Below are positions 32,853 through 45,269 of a stretch of DNA of 64,000 nucleotides, piece after piece. The DNA is taken from the NCBI RefSeq assembly GCF_003073045.1, contig NC_037590.1:13850311-13914310 (forward strand). Reading direction: 5' to 3'. This DNA comes from Pomacea canaliculata (Eukaryota > Mollusca > Gastropoda > Architaenioglossa > Ampullariidae). The notes under the pieces are model-generated. The model did no database searches, was not told the DNA's origin, and saw only the letters and a list, made by a program, of their open reading frames with translations. The position numbers were made by a program, and so were the translations under genes. How positions within the stretch are numbered: the first letter of the stretch is position 1; every line of letters begins with the position of its first letter.

Positions 32853-34403
32853 ATGGCTTCAAAAGTGAACACTTTTCTAAATTTCGACACTGGGTGTGCT
32901 GGGGAAAGCGAGTTGATTGCAATAGGGCAAAATAATGCAAACGGCAGCTTTTTAATTCACCATATTATTTCTTCCGCGATTAAGGAGAAGAGATGTGTAT
33001 GTTTACTGAGTTTTGTTCAGAAATTTCATCATTACAATTCAATCTCAAGAAAGTTGGGAGTAAATTTGCAGACGGCACAGAGCGCAATACAATTTGTTTT
33101 CCTTGACGGCCTCGACGTTCTGCTTCAGACGTTTTTCGTGGAAGACTGCTCAAGTACTTGTCGTAAAAATATAGGTGTCTTCAGGAAGCTGAGAGAAGAA
33201 ATTTTGAGTACTTTGTCGAGATTTATGGAGACTTCCAATTCAGTACCACTTGTGATTATAGACGATGTATCTGTACTCGTAAGCCTAGGGTTTGGATCGG
33301 ACAGTGTTGGGATATTTGTCAACAGTTTGATCTCAGAAGTCATAGATCGTGTCATAAAAATAGCAGGACCCCAAGAAACCGGAGGAAGCAAGATACCATC
33401 AATAGTAATACTTTCTTCCTATTCAGAATCAGACAGGGAGTCTGTTTACTTATGGAAACTACTATCACATATTTCTTCCATAAGTGTAAATGTGACAGGT
33501 TTGGAAACAGGATACTGCAAGGATGTACATGGACAGGTAAACAAAATAGATTAAGTGTAAAGCAATAATGTGCATTAAAGAATTTGGTCTATTGTGTTGA
33601 ATACTGTAAACACATTGCATTACTTGCATGAGCACTGCAGTTTTGTTTCCAGGAAATAAAAGTATATTGGGTACAGTAAATGAAGCCGAGTACTTCACAA
33701 GAAAAGCACCAATAATTGACTCATGCAGAACGCATAGCATATATTTTTTTCTTGGTATTGTCTCAGAAGACGTAGACAAGAAAGCTGGAAAATAGCTGTT
33801 TATTAGATATAATTTAAAGGTAAAGTATAGCAGGCTCCCCCATAAATGAGATAAATTATACTAATTTTAGCTAGCTAAAGGCTTATGATTACTGTTAAAT
33901 GAGACTGATTCTGTGCAGTAAGTTTAAATATAATTTTGATATTGGGAACCCAAAACAATTTTCCTCTTGGTATAATGGTGGTGGGGACAATTTTAAAAAC
34001 TGTAGAAGTATTGATTTTTTGATGGGAATTTTATAACAGCCAGTATCAGTTTTAAGGTTTAGCTTATTCCAGTCATGTAAAAAAACAAAAAAACCACCTA
34101 AAGAACTATGTGAAGTGTTCATATAAGTTCTATTTTTCACTGTATATGCTATATGCAGTTCATCTGCATATAAAGTGCTTTTTAACTTTATTAGCCATAT
34201 GCCACTTTATTTTTCCTGTTTATATATGCTAGATGGCTGGCATAAACTTAAATTCTGCAAATTTTTTTTGGCCACAGGTAACTGCTGTATGGCATGACAG
34301 GTACAACCATCCAAGACCTCATCAGAGAAAGATACTCCAGTTTAAATTATCTGAGACCAGCGTGGAATTCTTTGCTTCGGGAATGTCACCTGCTGTTCTT
34401 TGA
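32853..34403 (+). CDS. ELP6: Elongator complex subunit 6
   Basis: Exons 32853-33536 and 34278-34403 give 269 aa, close to the human 266. Elp6 forms the Elp4-5-6 RecA-like hexamer of Elongator, which modifies the wobble uridine of certain tRNAs in the cytoplasm. Family hallmarks seen are NGSFLIHHIISSAIKEKR, LLSFVQKFHHYNSISRKLGV, VFLDGLDVLLQ, PLVIIDDVSVLVSLG, LETGYCKDVHGQ and the C-terminal SVEFFASGMSPAVL, which aligns with the human end. Consistent with the family it has a RecA-like fold but no Walker A loop. The intron is in phase 0 (CAG/GTAAAC to CCACAG). The start is the ATG of ACAATGGCTTC, giving the expected N-terminal length. It is divergent from the Gly-rich gene and convergent with NUF2. 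Confidence 0.95.
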
Positions 34404-35090
34404 TGGTGAAAGACAGATATTCATTAACTGGGCAAAAGTAAATGCAACCGAAGATAAATATTTTAATGAAAAGAAGTTTACCAAGGTGGGAAATGTGTAT
34501 AAAACACAAGACTAATCATAGAACTGATGCAATCAATTTTACTTAGCAAGAATTTTTATTTGATTTATTTATTCCATGGCCATTGCCCTATGGAAGGGGG
34601 AACAACAAATATGACAATATTACATGATATGAAATATACAATTTTGTCGTATTCTACTAATAAAAAATTATGCATGAATATATTGTAACACTTTGTGAAA
34701 AACCATTCACACTAGCTGACTAGTAGAAATAACTGCCGTTAACCATACATAATTTCCAGACTTGCAATCATTTTATGGCAAATTTGTTAATTTTAAATGT
34801 ATTAAAAAAAACCAAAAAGACAGATTTTTAATGGTATTTTTTATGCTAACAATACACTCAGTTTTGATACATTTGGCATAGTATAAAATCTCCAATGTAA
34901 ATATCTACCTCTAAAGTGCAAGTTTCACATTGTAGTACAAAGTGTACTTTATCTTTCTGTTACTTTACATGAGGGACACATTAAGTCTTGTATGGATGTG
35001 TTGTTTGTGTTGAAAATAGCAAACCGCAATACTAGAAACGCCTACTCTAAATTTTGTCAATTCGGTAATGAAGGTCTAAATTCATTGATG
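34404..35090. other. 3' flank of ELP6
   Basis: AT-rich, presumably starting with the ELP6 3' UTR. No further gene is seen. Confidence 0.5.
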
Positions 35091-35470
35091 AATGTTTTAC
35101 AGTCTACCATACCATACATACAATAAAAGAAGAATCTGTCACTTGAAGTTGGATTGGGAGTTCTGCTGTTGATTCTCATCACTTTTGTCTTCTTTGTGTT
35201 GACCTTTAAGCCAGTATTTTCTGCTGCTAGCTTACTCAGCTTGGTTTGTGCATGTTGCTGCTGATGAGATAGGAGACTAGTTCATCTTTCCCCTACATCC
35301 TGCTATTACTTCATGGTTATCCACCTCCTTATCAAGGCAGGATTTTATAGTGTTGGTACCAAGTATCAACTGGAATCTCATTTTCATTATTATTTAACTT
35401 TAGAGAGATTTTCCTCATAGTATCCCAGAAAGTATACTGATCATGAATAGTGTCAATTTTTGGATCATAG
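35090..35470 (-). mobile_element. Decayed LINE fragment with reverse-transcriptase motif
   Basis: On the minus strand, LSKLAAENTGLKVNTKKTKV and MRINSRTPNPT read as the segment following the reverse-transcriptase active site of LINEs (GLxINxxKTKxM). Farther upstream, in another frame, TIHDQYTFWDTMRKISLKLN looks like the linker between endonuclease and reverse transcriptase. The central domain is therefore deleted. Confidence 0.65.
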
Positions 35471-37791
35471 CATCATTAAATTCTTTCTTTTTTGTTCTGA
35501 CAATTGTTTTGGTATTCATTTGGTATATCACTATTTGGATAAAGATAGTCTACTTGTTCCTAATCACCCCCAGTGGAGCATAGGGCCACAACTACACCAC
35601 GCCATCAGACCCGGTTCTGGGTGTCTCTTTCTAGTTGAGTCCATTTCCATTTTTCATCGTAACACGAACTTCATGTCTTGTGTGTGTGGCGGAAGAATTA
35701 AACATATTTTATATGTGCTTTTTTATAATTACTGTGTTAGGATAGGATAAGTGCTTACAGTATGTTATTTACATACAGTATGTAGTATGCTCCACTTACA
35801 GCGAAAATAGGTTTGCAACGCGACATAGGAACAAAACGTCGTCAGCCAAGGACCGCCTGTACACAAATTGATCAAAAGTTTTTCATAGTGACCAGAGTCT
35901 TATGAGTGTCTATTTATGTTTATAGGGTGGCTTTCCCAAGAGTGTATATTGTTATGTGAGCTAAAAGCATCTTGTGAATTGCCAACAACCATATTTTCAT
36001 TACTATTTAAATACCCTGCCATGATAAGGTAACCATCACTATATTTTAACTAACACTCTATCAGACGTTCTTCAATAGCATTAATTCCATTGCTAATCCT
36101 AGAATGCGAGTAAAATGGAGAACCTGGTGGTATGTATACAGAAATGTAAAAGATTATCTCTATCCAACCCAAAAAAGCTTCCTATCAATTTTAAATAACA
36201 ATAAATTGTGGGAATCATGTTCTAGTTTGCAAATGTAAGGGCTTGTAATCTACATATATTCCCGTGAAGAAAGGAACAAAATTTCACAGCTACTTTCAAA
36301 AGCACAAAGATTACATTCAACCAGCTCATGTGCTTGGCTTGCTATACCAAGGGATGTTACTGCGAGTCCCTAGTGATGCACATTTTGTTGCGATTTTCTG
36401 GGCTATGGGTCTCTTGTTGATGGGTGGAAATTGTCCAGTTTTTGTATTCTCAAGGAAGGCTGTGCATCAGTTTGTCCGGTACTTAGCAAGAATGCTAGAG
36501 TATAACACCTGGGCAATGATCTCTGTATAACTGTTCACCATTTTGTATAATTCTGGTAAATTTGTCCACTTTATGATTGATAATATAATTGTTGTTTGCA
36601 GATTTTTATGCAAGCTGTGTTGAATCATAGATGTTGTGTGTCTAAATGTTAGAAATTATATAATGGAAAGTTTGACAAAGTAGTTGAAGCATAGGCACTT
36701 TATGACAGTTGAAGAAATTGGCAATCAGGTGTGACCAAGAATAAAAGCTCTCATAACCATGTTGTGCAGAAATACTGACAAAACACACACAAGAGGTAGA
36801 TACGATCTAGTGAAGACAGGTTCTGAACCACAAGTGTATATTAAATATGTATGGGTTTTTTCCTTTAAATCAGGCCATCACTAAAAAATAGATTGGGATC
36901 CACACTTGTAACAGGTTTCTTATTCCACAATATCAAAGTTTGCAAGAATCCTGTGTTCATTAAAGGTACAGGTGCTACAATTTAATGCAGGAAAAAAAAT
37001 GTAATTTTTCATAGAACACAATATCAATCGCAAAGCAAGATCATAGCAATCAAAACTTTGTCCATCATATACATCTATTTTACTCTTACTACCTAATAAA
37101 GGTTGCTTAAGTAGAAAGATAGACCTTAGGTGTTCTGCAGGATTTATGCATACAAATTGTAAAATAGATCGAAAAACTCATCTGTCGTGGCTGTCAGATA
37201 TTTCCAGTTGTGCCCTATCCTTGATTAAGTTGCTGTCAGAATGTTCCAAATGTTACCCTCTAACTGTAGAGAAAAACCAGAGTGCTTTTGCTGTCCTTGC
37301 CAGCTGTGATAGCACTCTTGAACAGGACTAACAAATGTACCGAGTTTATGTATATCTCGCATGATAGTCAGGTGCACGTGTGTGAACAAGAACGAAACAT
37401 GGACAGCATACGAGGGACAGGAAAACAAATAACATGTTAACTATAAAAGAATAAACAACTGTTCTAAACGAAGAATAAAATCAAATACACAAATGCAGAA
37501 AACACAAAGAGGAACCAAATAACAAGAACAAGAGCGTATGCATGTAAGGTTTAACATTGTGTTAATTATGAGAGTGCCCATGATATTTCTATCTGTTGCA
37601 GACAAAAGTAGACAAGAAAAGTATTTTTGCTCCTGGAAAAACTGTATGAACATGGTGAACTAGCATGACATACATTGTACTTAGTTGGAGTTGTGTGCCA
37701 TGTCAGCAGCTGAGGCTATCTCACGGTGCATTGCACTTAGCAATTGCCAGTTTGCATTAGTTTCTGCACATGACAACATCCATGGTCCCCT
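35471..37791. other. ELP6/NUF2 convergent spacer
   Basis: About 2.3 kb with no supported gene. A GGAGCATAGGGCC / ACCACGCCATC stretch at about 35570-35620 resembles the terminal segment of LINE ORFs. At about 37700-37735, CAGCAGCTGAGGCTATCTC echoes the SINE at 31190-31210. The rest, including NUF2's 3' UTR, is AT-rich and unannotated. Confidence 0.4.
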
Positions 37792-40700
37792 TCACTCTGT
37801 CATCAACTGTCTGAATTCGCTGATCCCATTGGCAACATCAACATTCATCTTGTCCACCTTTTAAAGGAACACATTTTGGGAAATAATTAGATTTCTGACT
37901 TGAAACTCTGATCCTATATTATTTTGCATCGTAAGGCATTCTCAATACAGAACTTTTCAGAAAGTTGTAAAGATCAACATGATTCATTATAAACAAGCCA
38001 TTTTATACTTGGCAACACAATCTTCTTTCACGCAGTGCTTAAGTGAACAACCAAGAACAGAACAAAACTTTCAGCTTTTCACAAGCAGGCATGAGTTCAT
38101 GTGCGTACATAGACTGTTTATACCCTCTTTCCACATCCTGTCTTCTGTGATGAGCTAAAGGATGATTTATAAGAACTAAGGCATGTCATGGAAGTTTAAT
38201 ATCACTTTAAAGTAGCTGAAAATCATGTTCCTAGAAGTGGATAGAACAAGTTTACTATTGTGGTTAAGCTTGTACCTGTTGAATGATCTCAAAATATAAT
38301 CCATTGGCATTTTCAATGCTCTTTTCCAGCTTCATTGTAAGGCGCTTTACTTCTTCTTGAAGTCTTTCCTTTTCCTGAATCACCCTCATCTTCTCTGATT
38401 CACAGGAACTTGCTTGTAGCTTTTCCTTCAAGCTGGTTTAGTGGGGGAAAACCCAAAGAGCATATCTTTAAAAAAAGTAACACAGTTTATGCATGCAAAT
38501 TCTCCATTTAATGATACAATTTAAATAACATTTTCATTTACATTGTATCATTTTATATGAAACGATCTTAGTTGAGAGTCTAATAGTTTTTGTGGCATTA
38601 GTGGTGACTTAACAAAAAAACAAATTTGACACTCCACTCACTGTGACAGCTGTGCTATCTGTTCCTGTAGATTAGCCTTCTTGTTGTGGTACTTTAAGTC
38701 CTGTTTAGAGAGCTTGTCCTGACGAGATGTGAGCACCTGTTTCTGATTCTCTTGCTTTGACATAAGACTCTGTTGTTTTGTGTGCATGTCATGACGACTG
38801 TCCCGCAAGCATGCTATCTCCTTTTCTACTTCTCTGTTAACATGACATAATATAGTTATTATGAAAGTAAAAAAGAATTAAGTAGCTTTCACACAAAAAC
38901 ATTTATAGTCTTTAAAAATGTTGCAACAATCCTTAAATCAGAGACAAATTATAAGAATGATAGTTTTAGTGTAAAACATTTCCAGTGATAAAGCATTAAA
39001 GAAGGCAAAGGAAAGTTACCTGTTGACATTAAAAATTGGAATGATTAACAGATCTTACAGCGAAGGATTTAATAATTAACCTACAATAGCTTGTCATTTG
39101 TGATATCTCGCAGCAGTCTAACAGCCTTCTCAGCATTCTGCTGCTTATCAGTCGTATCTTTCTCTCTTCGCTGAAGCTCTAAGAGCCGGGTCTGGTTTTC
39201 AGCTACCTCGCATCTAAGTGCAAGGATTCGGTTTTTGGCTTGCTCTTGTTCAACCTTGACTCGTTCAGGTGACTGAACAATGCGCTGTGACAACTTATCA
39301 CCTTCTGCCTGAGCTGTAAGAATGTTCACCCTTAACTGGTCCTACAGATAAACACACATTATCAATACAGATGTTATTATAAGATGGTAAAATTGTGGCA
39401 AGAAAAATCTGAGTAGAATAAGACAGTGATTAACAGTACAGCGAAGCCTACAATAGCTTGTCATTTGTGATATCTCGCAGCAGTCTAACAGCCTTCTCAG
39501 CATTATATATATATTTCATAAATATTTTATATGCTAACGCCACATCAGTTAATAGTCTACTTGTTCTACTCTTACTTAAAAAAATGGAGAGGATAATGCA
39601 GAAAAATTAAGATTTAGGGATGGATTTTAAACCACACAGAGTACAGATTGCCTCTACTTAATAAGAAAGAAATCTGTGCAAATTTTAATGACTTACGTTA
39701 GCAGCATTGCGTTCTGATAACTCTTTCTTTGCCTCAGCCAGACCTTTTTGTATTACTTCACGCTGCTTGTGCAATTCCTGGAGGCGCGTGCTGATAACAT
39801 CATTTTGTTCTTGGAGCTGCAGTATACATCACAGTATGTAATCCCCTTTGTTATGTTTTATCTACACATACTATATAAATCCTCATTTGTGTTATTTTTG
39901 CAGTCAATATCACATCAAGACGTGCTAACAAAACAGCTCCTTAAAAAAAAATAAAAAGATGTTGCAGTTTTCCTAAAGCATGAACCCAATGCTCTCAGTT
40001 ATTACTGACACAATATGTCAAGTACCTATTATTTATTGATATCAGTCTTAATGGGATTTTGACATTTCAGTAATTTCTTAACTCCTCAGTGTCACAAGAT
40101 GCAAACTGAGATGTTAATTATCCCATTAAACCTTAGGTTACATTGTTTATGGTTTGAGGATGGTGAAGTTAAAAAAAACTCCATTGTATGCAACACAAAC
40201 ATTTAAAAAAAAAAAATTACCTGTTTCATGGTCACCATTTGAACACCATGATCTTCTCTTTTTGCTGCAAGTGTTTTTTTTAATTCTGCATTTTCCTTCA
40301 GTACATGGTCATAAATATATCGCCGTCTTTCCTTCAAAAATAAAGCACAAGTTCAAAAATCTCAGTTACATTTATTTATGAATGCAAAGTAAAATAAATG
40401 TTCAAAGGAATGAATGGGCAAAATAAAAAAAAAAACAAACAAACACTATAAACCATCATAAATTACATGCCAAGAGTGTAACTTGTAACATGCCTCTCCC
40501 TGGGATCACAGGAAAATGTAGGGGAATGAAAGAAGGTAGTAACAGCAAATTAAATAAGCCCTAGGTAAACCTTTAATTAAAAGTCAATACCATGGTGAAA
40601 AATAGTACAAAGCAATAAATTTAATAATTATCTGAGAAATAAAACATATGTCAGGGATCATTATGTTGTGAAGGAAGGCTGTATGTTCCAAGTTGTTAAA

Positions 40701-43016
40701 TCAGTGGTCATGAGGGAAACTGCATGAACAAGAAATAATGTATGGTTTATTTTACATTTTCAAAGCTTGCATCTGTTTTTTTTTTAAATCTTTATCATCA
40801 TTTATGATTACATCATCTGCTGAGACTGGTGTTTTTTTTTATATGTGGTTAATTGTGATATTTTTAAAAGTACATGGGAAAAAAGCACTCTACAAATTCT
40901 ATTACCTTTGCCATTATAACAAATGTACCAATTTAGAAAACTGGTTTGCTCTAAATTTTAATTAGGTAATCACTTTTTAATTACAATGTCTCAACCAGAT
41001 TTAACTAACAAGATTAAAGGTAAAATCATTTATCTTAAATTTTTGAACAGTTAATAATGAGATGTCTGTGTTTCTTTACACACACACCAAAATGCTAAAA
41101 TACTTATGATCATGTTAACTCCCTTGTGATATATGTCACATACCAGCTCTTCTTTCTTCTTGTCAAACACTTCAGTACGCACATCTCGAAAGCGAATGAA
41201 GTTAATTGCTCCACTCATTATTCTCACCAGTCTTGTAGGCTCTGTTTTGGTGCAAGGAGGCAAATGTCACATTAATTACAGGTTTACAACTAACTGTTAA
41301 CAAATAATATGTAAAGGGCTGACTACTTAGCTGATGCTAAATACCACCTTAAAATAATGTTAAATATATTATAAAGACAGACCCTAAATGTAAGACGTCA
41401 ATTAACAAGCAGTTTATGTCTTATTATTATTTAAGGATGTGTAAGATGCTTTCGCTGCCATTAACAAATCATACAATGAACAAGTGTAGCCCTTATGTCA
41501 ATTCTAGCTCATGAGAAAAGATTTTGATTAACAATTTTTACTTCTTTACAGGAAGGTACAATCACAGTTTTTATATATTAATAGTAGCAAACTCACTTGG
41601 ATCTATCAGATCTCGGACACTGAAGTCTGTGACTCCAGCTGCACAGAAGACCCTTTGTCTAAGGATCAAATCAAAATCAGAATTATTTTGTTGAGTCAAA
41701 CATGTAAGCATGTGCGCGCGCACACACACACATTTATGGATATAAATAACTGTATGTACTTTACAGACAATTTAAATACAGCATTTTAAAGCTTTACGAA
41801 AATTCTACATATACAAAAGCCCCTCATATGAAACAAAACAAGAAACATCTCTTTGCAAGATCATAGAGTGGGAGCAGTGAAAGCTCTCCCTCCTGCTGGG
41901 TTTATTTCTGACAAGTATATTTTTTTTAAAAATAGTATTTTGTTCATCCCAATGCAAATGGCTGAAGATGGTTTTTACCTACAATCTAGTTAAACAGCTG
42001 ATAACAACTTGCTGATCTCATAGATCAGACAAATATTACGGTATCACTGGCTAGAAACAAATTTAATGTGTAACAATACATAAAGGAATGCATATGAAGT
42101 GACCACTTACAAAGCCAGTGTGAAAGTCATCAATGCCATGGATTCTTCATGAAGCTCACCATGTTCTATGCAGTATGACAAGGTATGAAACCGTGACTTG
42201 AAAAAAAAAAGTTTACAATTTGCACTACTAATAAGATTACTTATGAATAAAATACTACTACTGCACATATGTAATTTTAAACATACATTATAATAAGCAC
42301 ACACAGCAGCTAATTTAAATGTTTCTCAAATGTATTTACAAAATATATTTCCAAAGCATTCTTGAAAAGATGACTTTACCTTTATAACTTAACATCACAA
42401 AACACTGTCTATGACAACATTTTTTAATTTTAAAGAAGGATTTAACATTAGCTATAAGGAGGGACAGGTGCATGAAACTGATGCAAAAAAGACAAACTTA
42501 CCTGGGTTACAGTATCTGCCTGCCTTCCTGTCAGGTGTTCAAAAAGGATTCCAAAAAAGCCATACCATTTCCGAGGCTGAGAGTGAGAACAAGATTTGGC
42601 CATGATATTTTGTTTCACAAAAGTTATCTAAGTTTTTCTGGTAAGAGTAACATAAAATTAACTAGAGACACACCACAGTCTTTTCATAAAAAGTAACTAT
42701 CATCAAGAAGCCACATTAACATTTATCATACCAACTAAAATAATTCCATTTTGCAAAGTGGAGAAGACGGGGAAACAAAGGCTTAAAAAAAAAAAAACAC
42801 GACAATGATGAGGTTTACAAAAACAGCTGATCAACATTTTCTCTTCTTGCCAAAAGCATGCACAATTTATCACGAATGTCAAGATAAAATAAATTAAACT
42901 TTTTTTTTTACCTCAGGCTTTTTAAAATCTTCTTCTGATAGTGGAGCATTTGAAATTTCTTTGAAGAAGGCAATGCAGTCCTCATGAGTTAGGATTGGGA
43001 AGTTATATGATGACAT
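37792..43016 (-). CDS. NUF2: Kinetochore protein Nuf2 (Ndc80 complex)
   Basis: Eleven coding exons give 442 aa (human 464): 43016-42912, 42576-42502, 42196-42111, 41658-41597, 41241-41144, 40331-40221, 39816-39697, 39341-39085, 38833-38642, 38432-38276 and 37857-37792. All junctions are GT-AG and keep phase. Nuf2 pairs with Ndc80; its calponin-homology head and coiled coil link kinetochores to spindle microtubules. The N-terminus SSYNFPILTHEDCIAFFKE, the block GVTDFSVRDLIDPKPTRLVR with MSGAINFIRFRDVR, and KIVDSPEK-like IVQSPERVKVEQEQ are diagnostic. The remainder is heptad-rich coiled coil. The ATG follows directly on a TTTTAATATAG acceptor, so a non-coding first exon is likely; one ending at a GTAAGT donor (43564) fits. 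Exon 8 uses GTAGGT as donor. Using the next GT would create a stop. Confidence 0.93.
39447..39504. repeat. 58-bp perfect duplicate of the end of NUF2 exon 8
   Basis: Identical over 58 bp to 39080-39137, which is the last coding part of exon 8 and its splice donor. It lies in the same orientation within the intron just upstream of that exon. Weaker similarity continues to about 39428 with two small gaps. It is followed by (AT)n. It has a donor but no acceptor, so it should not form an exon. Confidence 0.85.
41665..41740. repeat. Retroposon-like tail with CG/CA dinucleotide run in a NUF2 intron
   Basis: AAATCAAAATCAGAATTATT, similar to the retroposon tail in the hsp70 array, is followed by an alternating purine-pyrimidine run (TGCGCGCGCACACACACA, about 41712-41731). 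It begins within ten bases of the splice acceptor of exon 4. Confidence 0.45.
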
Positions 43017-43516
43017 CTATATTAAAAAAAAGCACACCAGAAAAAGGTACAGATTTGTGATTATTTTTCCAAAAGTTGTGTTTGGAAATGACCTGCGAAC
43101 AACTTAAGGCTCCATCACAGTTTGTTAGGGATGCTATGACGTACACTCTGAAACCGACCCCGAACCCTACAAACTAATCTTAGCTTCTTTTTCCGGTTTG
43201 TCAATAATCATGACGTCCTGTGCCCTCCTAAATTTGTGCCATGAATTGGAGGTCTTACGTTTTCTTCCCAAACCTTTTAAGCTTTTGACCCGACAAAATT
43301 GTTCAACGAAGTTCTCAAGAAGTTTCAACGACCGAAATAAACTGGGGAAGTGATGGTGTAGGTGCATCAAAACCAGTGAGATACGATACTTACATAAATG
43401 TAAGTTATACAGATAAAAAGTTCACGTTTATCTTTATTCCTCAGCTCAGTAAAACGTATATATTATTCATATAAACATTCATAATCACATTAAATCAGTC
43501 TCAATCTCTGGAACTG

Positions 43517-43531
43517 GGGGGGGGGGGGGGG
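43517..43531. repeat. Poly-G tract
   Basis: An uninterrupted run of about 16 G, close to the proposed first exon of NUF2. Length is likely variable or mis-assembled. Confidence 0.8.
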
Positions 43532-43539
43532 TGGGAAAG

Positions 43540-43720
43540 AAGAAAGAACACAAACAGACTTACTGTCACAACTCGCTGTTTTGAAACTACCGCCTTAGGT
43601 GAATCAGCAGCTCATGGTCTGCGCATGCGTAGCTTCAGTTTCCTGCGCATGCGCTCATTAGATAAACACTGGATCGTGGTGATGAATGGATGCCTTCTAC
43701 GGAACATGTGTCTCGATGCA
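43540..43720. promoter_or_regulatory. NUF2/PDRG1 head-to-head promoter with two NRF1-type sites
   Basis: Two near-perfect NRF1 palindromes, TGCGCATGCGT at 43620-43630 and TGCGCATGCGC at 43644-43654, lie just upstream of a strong minus-strand GTAAGT donor (exon end 43564). That would make 43564 to about 43640 a non-coding first exon of NUF2. There is no TATA box. NRF1 sites of this kind drive bidirectional housekeeping promoters, which fits the divergent PDRG1 gene. Confidence 0.6.
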
Positions 43721-45269
43721 TTAGCAGACATTTTCGTGCTTTAATTTGTCGAAACCAACGCATACTAAAGCAATTCATTTGCCGATTTACGATCAGCGAA
43801 GAGAACGTTCAGTGTTCGTAGTCTTCTTATAATTATAATCTCGAACATTGAGGCATACATGAAATGATCTGTAAAAACTTTCATGAACTTTAGGGTCTGT
43901 GTTCTGTTCGCATCGCCTGACACTAGGTATTGTTGAACGGGTTCGTTTCTTAAACTTTTACAATTTTGCTGTCTGTGAATAGAATGCTATGAAAAGACGC
44001 CACATGGTTTTGTCTGTTGTCTATTGGCATTGAAAGCCTTCATAAACGAGACAGAATGGTTAAGTGTTGTTCAGTTTTTAAGTTTCGAATCAGAATAAGT
44101 TTTTCTATTCTCTGATACTCATGCATTGAAATACACGTCAGGGTCCTTCTAGCCGCTTTATTTCCTTGGCCAGCTTTATTTCTTTCATTTTTTTTTTTTT
44201 TTTTTTTTTGCACTTTAGGGGTATTGCAATAATATCCAGTCAATATTTCTGTTATTGTAGTTATGGAACAGTGATAACTGCTAATCAGTAATATATGCTC
44301 CAACAACTAGTGAGCTGTTAATCACAACATATACTAATTTTTAAAAGAAAATTTAGCTATTTGTCCTTATGATGTAGACTGGCATTGTGTCTTTGAGAAA
44401 TGTATGTTGTTAATAGGCTAATTCTGGATGAGCAGATTCTACCACATTCAGGGCAGGCGTAATTCTGAGCCATAAGATGAGACATTATTGCTGTTATATG
44501 TCAGTGATCTTGTGTTTCTTGAAGGTGCTGGCAGTAGTCCTTAAATCTGAAACAAGTACCTTGTCCCTATCTGCTACTGGTGGTGCTTTAAAAGTTATTT
44601 GACAAGGTGAAACCATAATGTACCTATCCTTTAATGGTAGCTTTGTATTGTTTTGTTTGGTGTCTTCTGTTTCTGCTATCATTAGAAAGATCATATTGTA
44701 GTTGGTTGTTGCATCCCATTTTGGCTGACACGACTAACAGAATAATTGCTTTTTCTTAAGTGAGTCCCAGTTGTCTGGAAATATCCTCAACTGACCAGCC
44801 CAAGACATTAGGTGGGTTGTTGGGGTCCACATAAATGTCCAGCACGAACCCCATACCTCACACCATGTGACTTTTTCCTGTTAGGAATGGGTGAACCCCA
44901 AAACTGTCTTATCTGGAGAATCACATTTAGCTGCTAAAGTCAGTCCAGCATATTCCTAGATGATTACAAAATTTATGGAGAATGCTGGTCTCTGTGCGGA
45001 ATTTCAAGACTGCAGACAAGTTCTATCATTTTTACTGTCATGTTAGAACTTTGTTCTACTACAATCAATAATTAATAAAGTTGTTAGCAAATTTAAATAT
45101 GGAGTTTCCATTCATGCACCCTGTAAATGTAAGAGAGAAAAAGGGATACAGCCATTTATTTATTGATTTGAAAAATAATATAAAGGCTAAGTGTATATTA
45201 TTATGTCTCTTATTACCTCCATAAATGTTTCAGATTTTTAGACTGTTTTCTAATAACTCTTTTTCAAGG
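43721..45269. other. Upstream region of PDRG1
   Basis: No coding content is supported. It probably contains the PDRG1 first (non-coding) exon and an intron ending at a TTTCAG (45227-45232) or TTTTTCAAG (about 45268) acceptor. A T22 tract lies at 44188-44209. Confidence 0.45.

Noticed and set aside
36264-36530. 88-codon plus-strand open frame in the ELP6/NUF2 spacer
   Set aside because: No recognisable domain, no splice partners, and length expected by chance in 3 kb.
37695-37740. Candidate SINE (CAGCAGCTGAGGCTATCTC)
   Set aside because: Only a short match to the SINE body at 31190. No tRNA head or target duplication, so not listed as an element.
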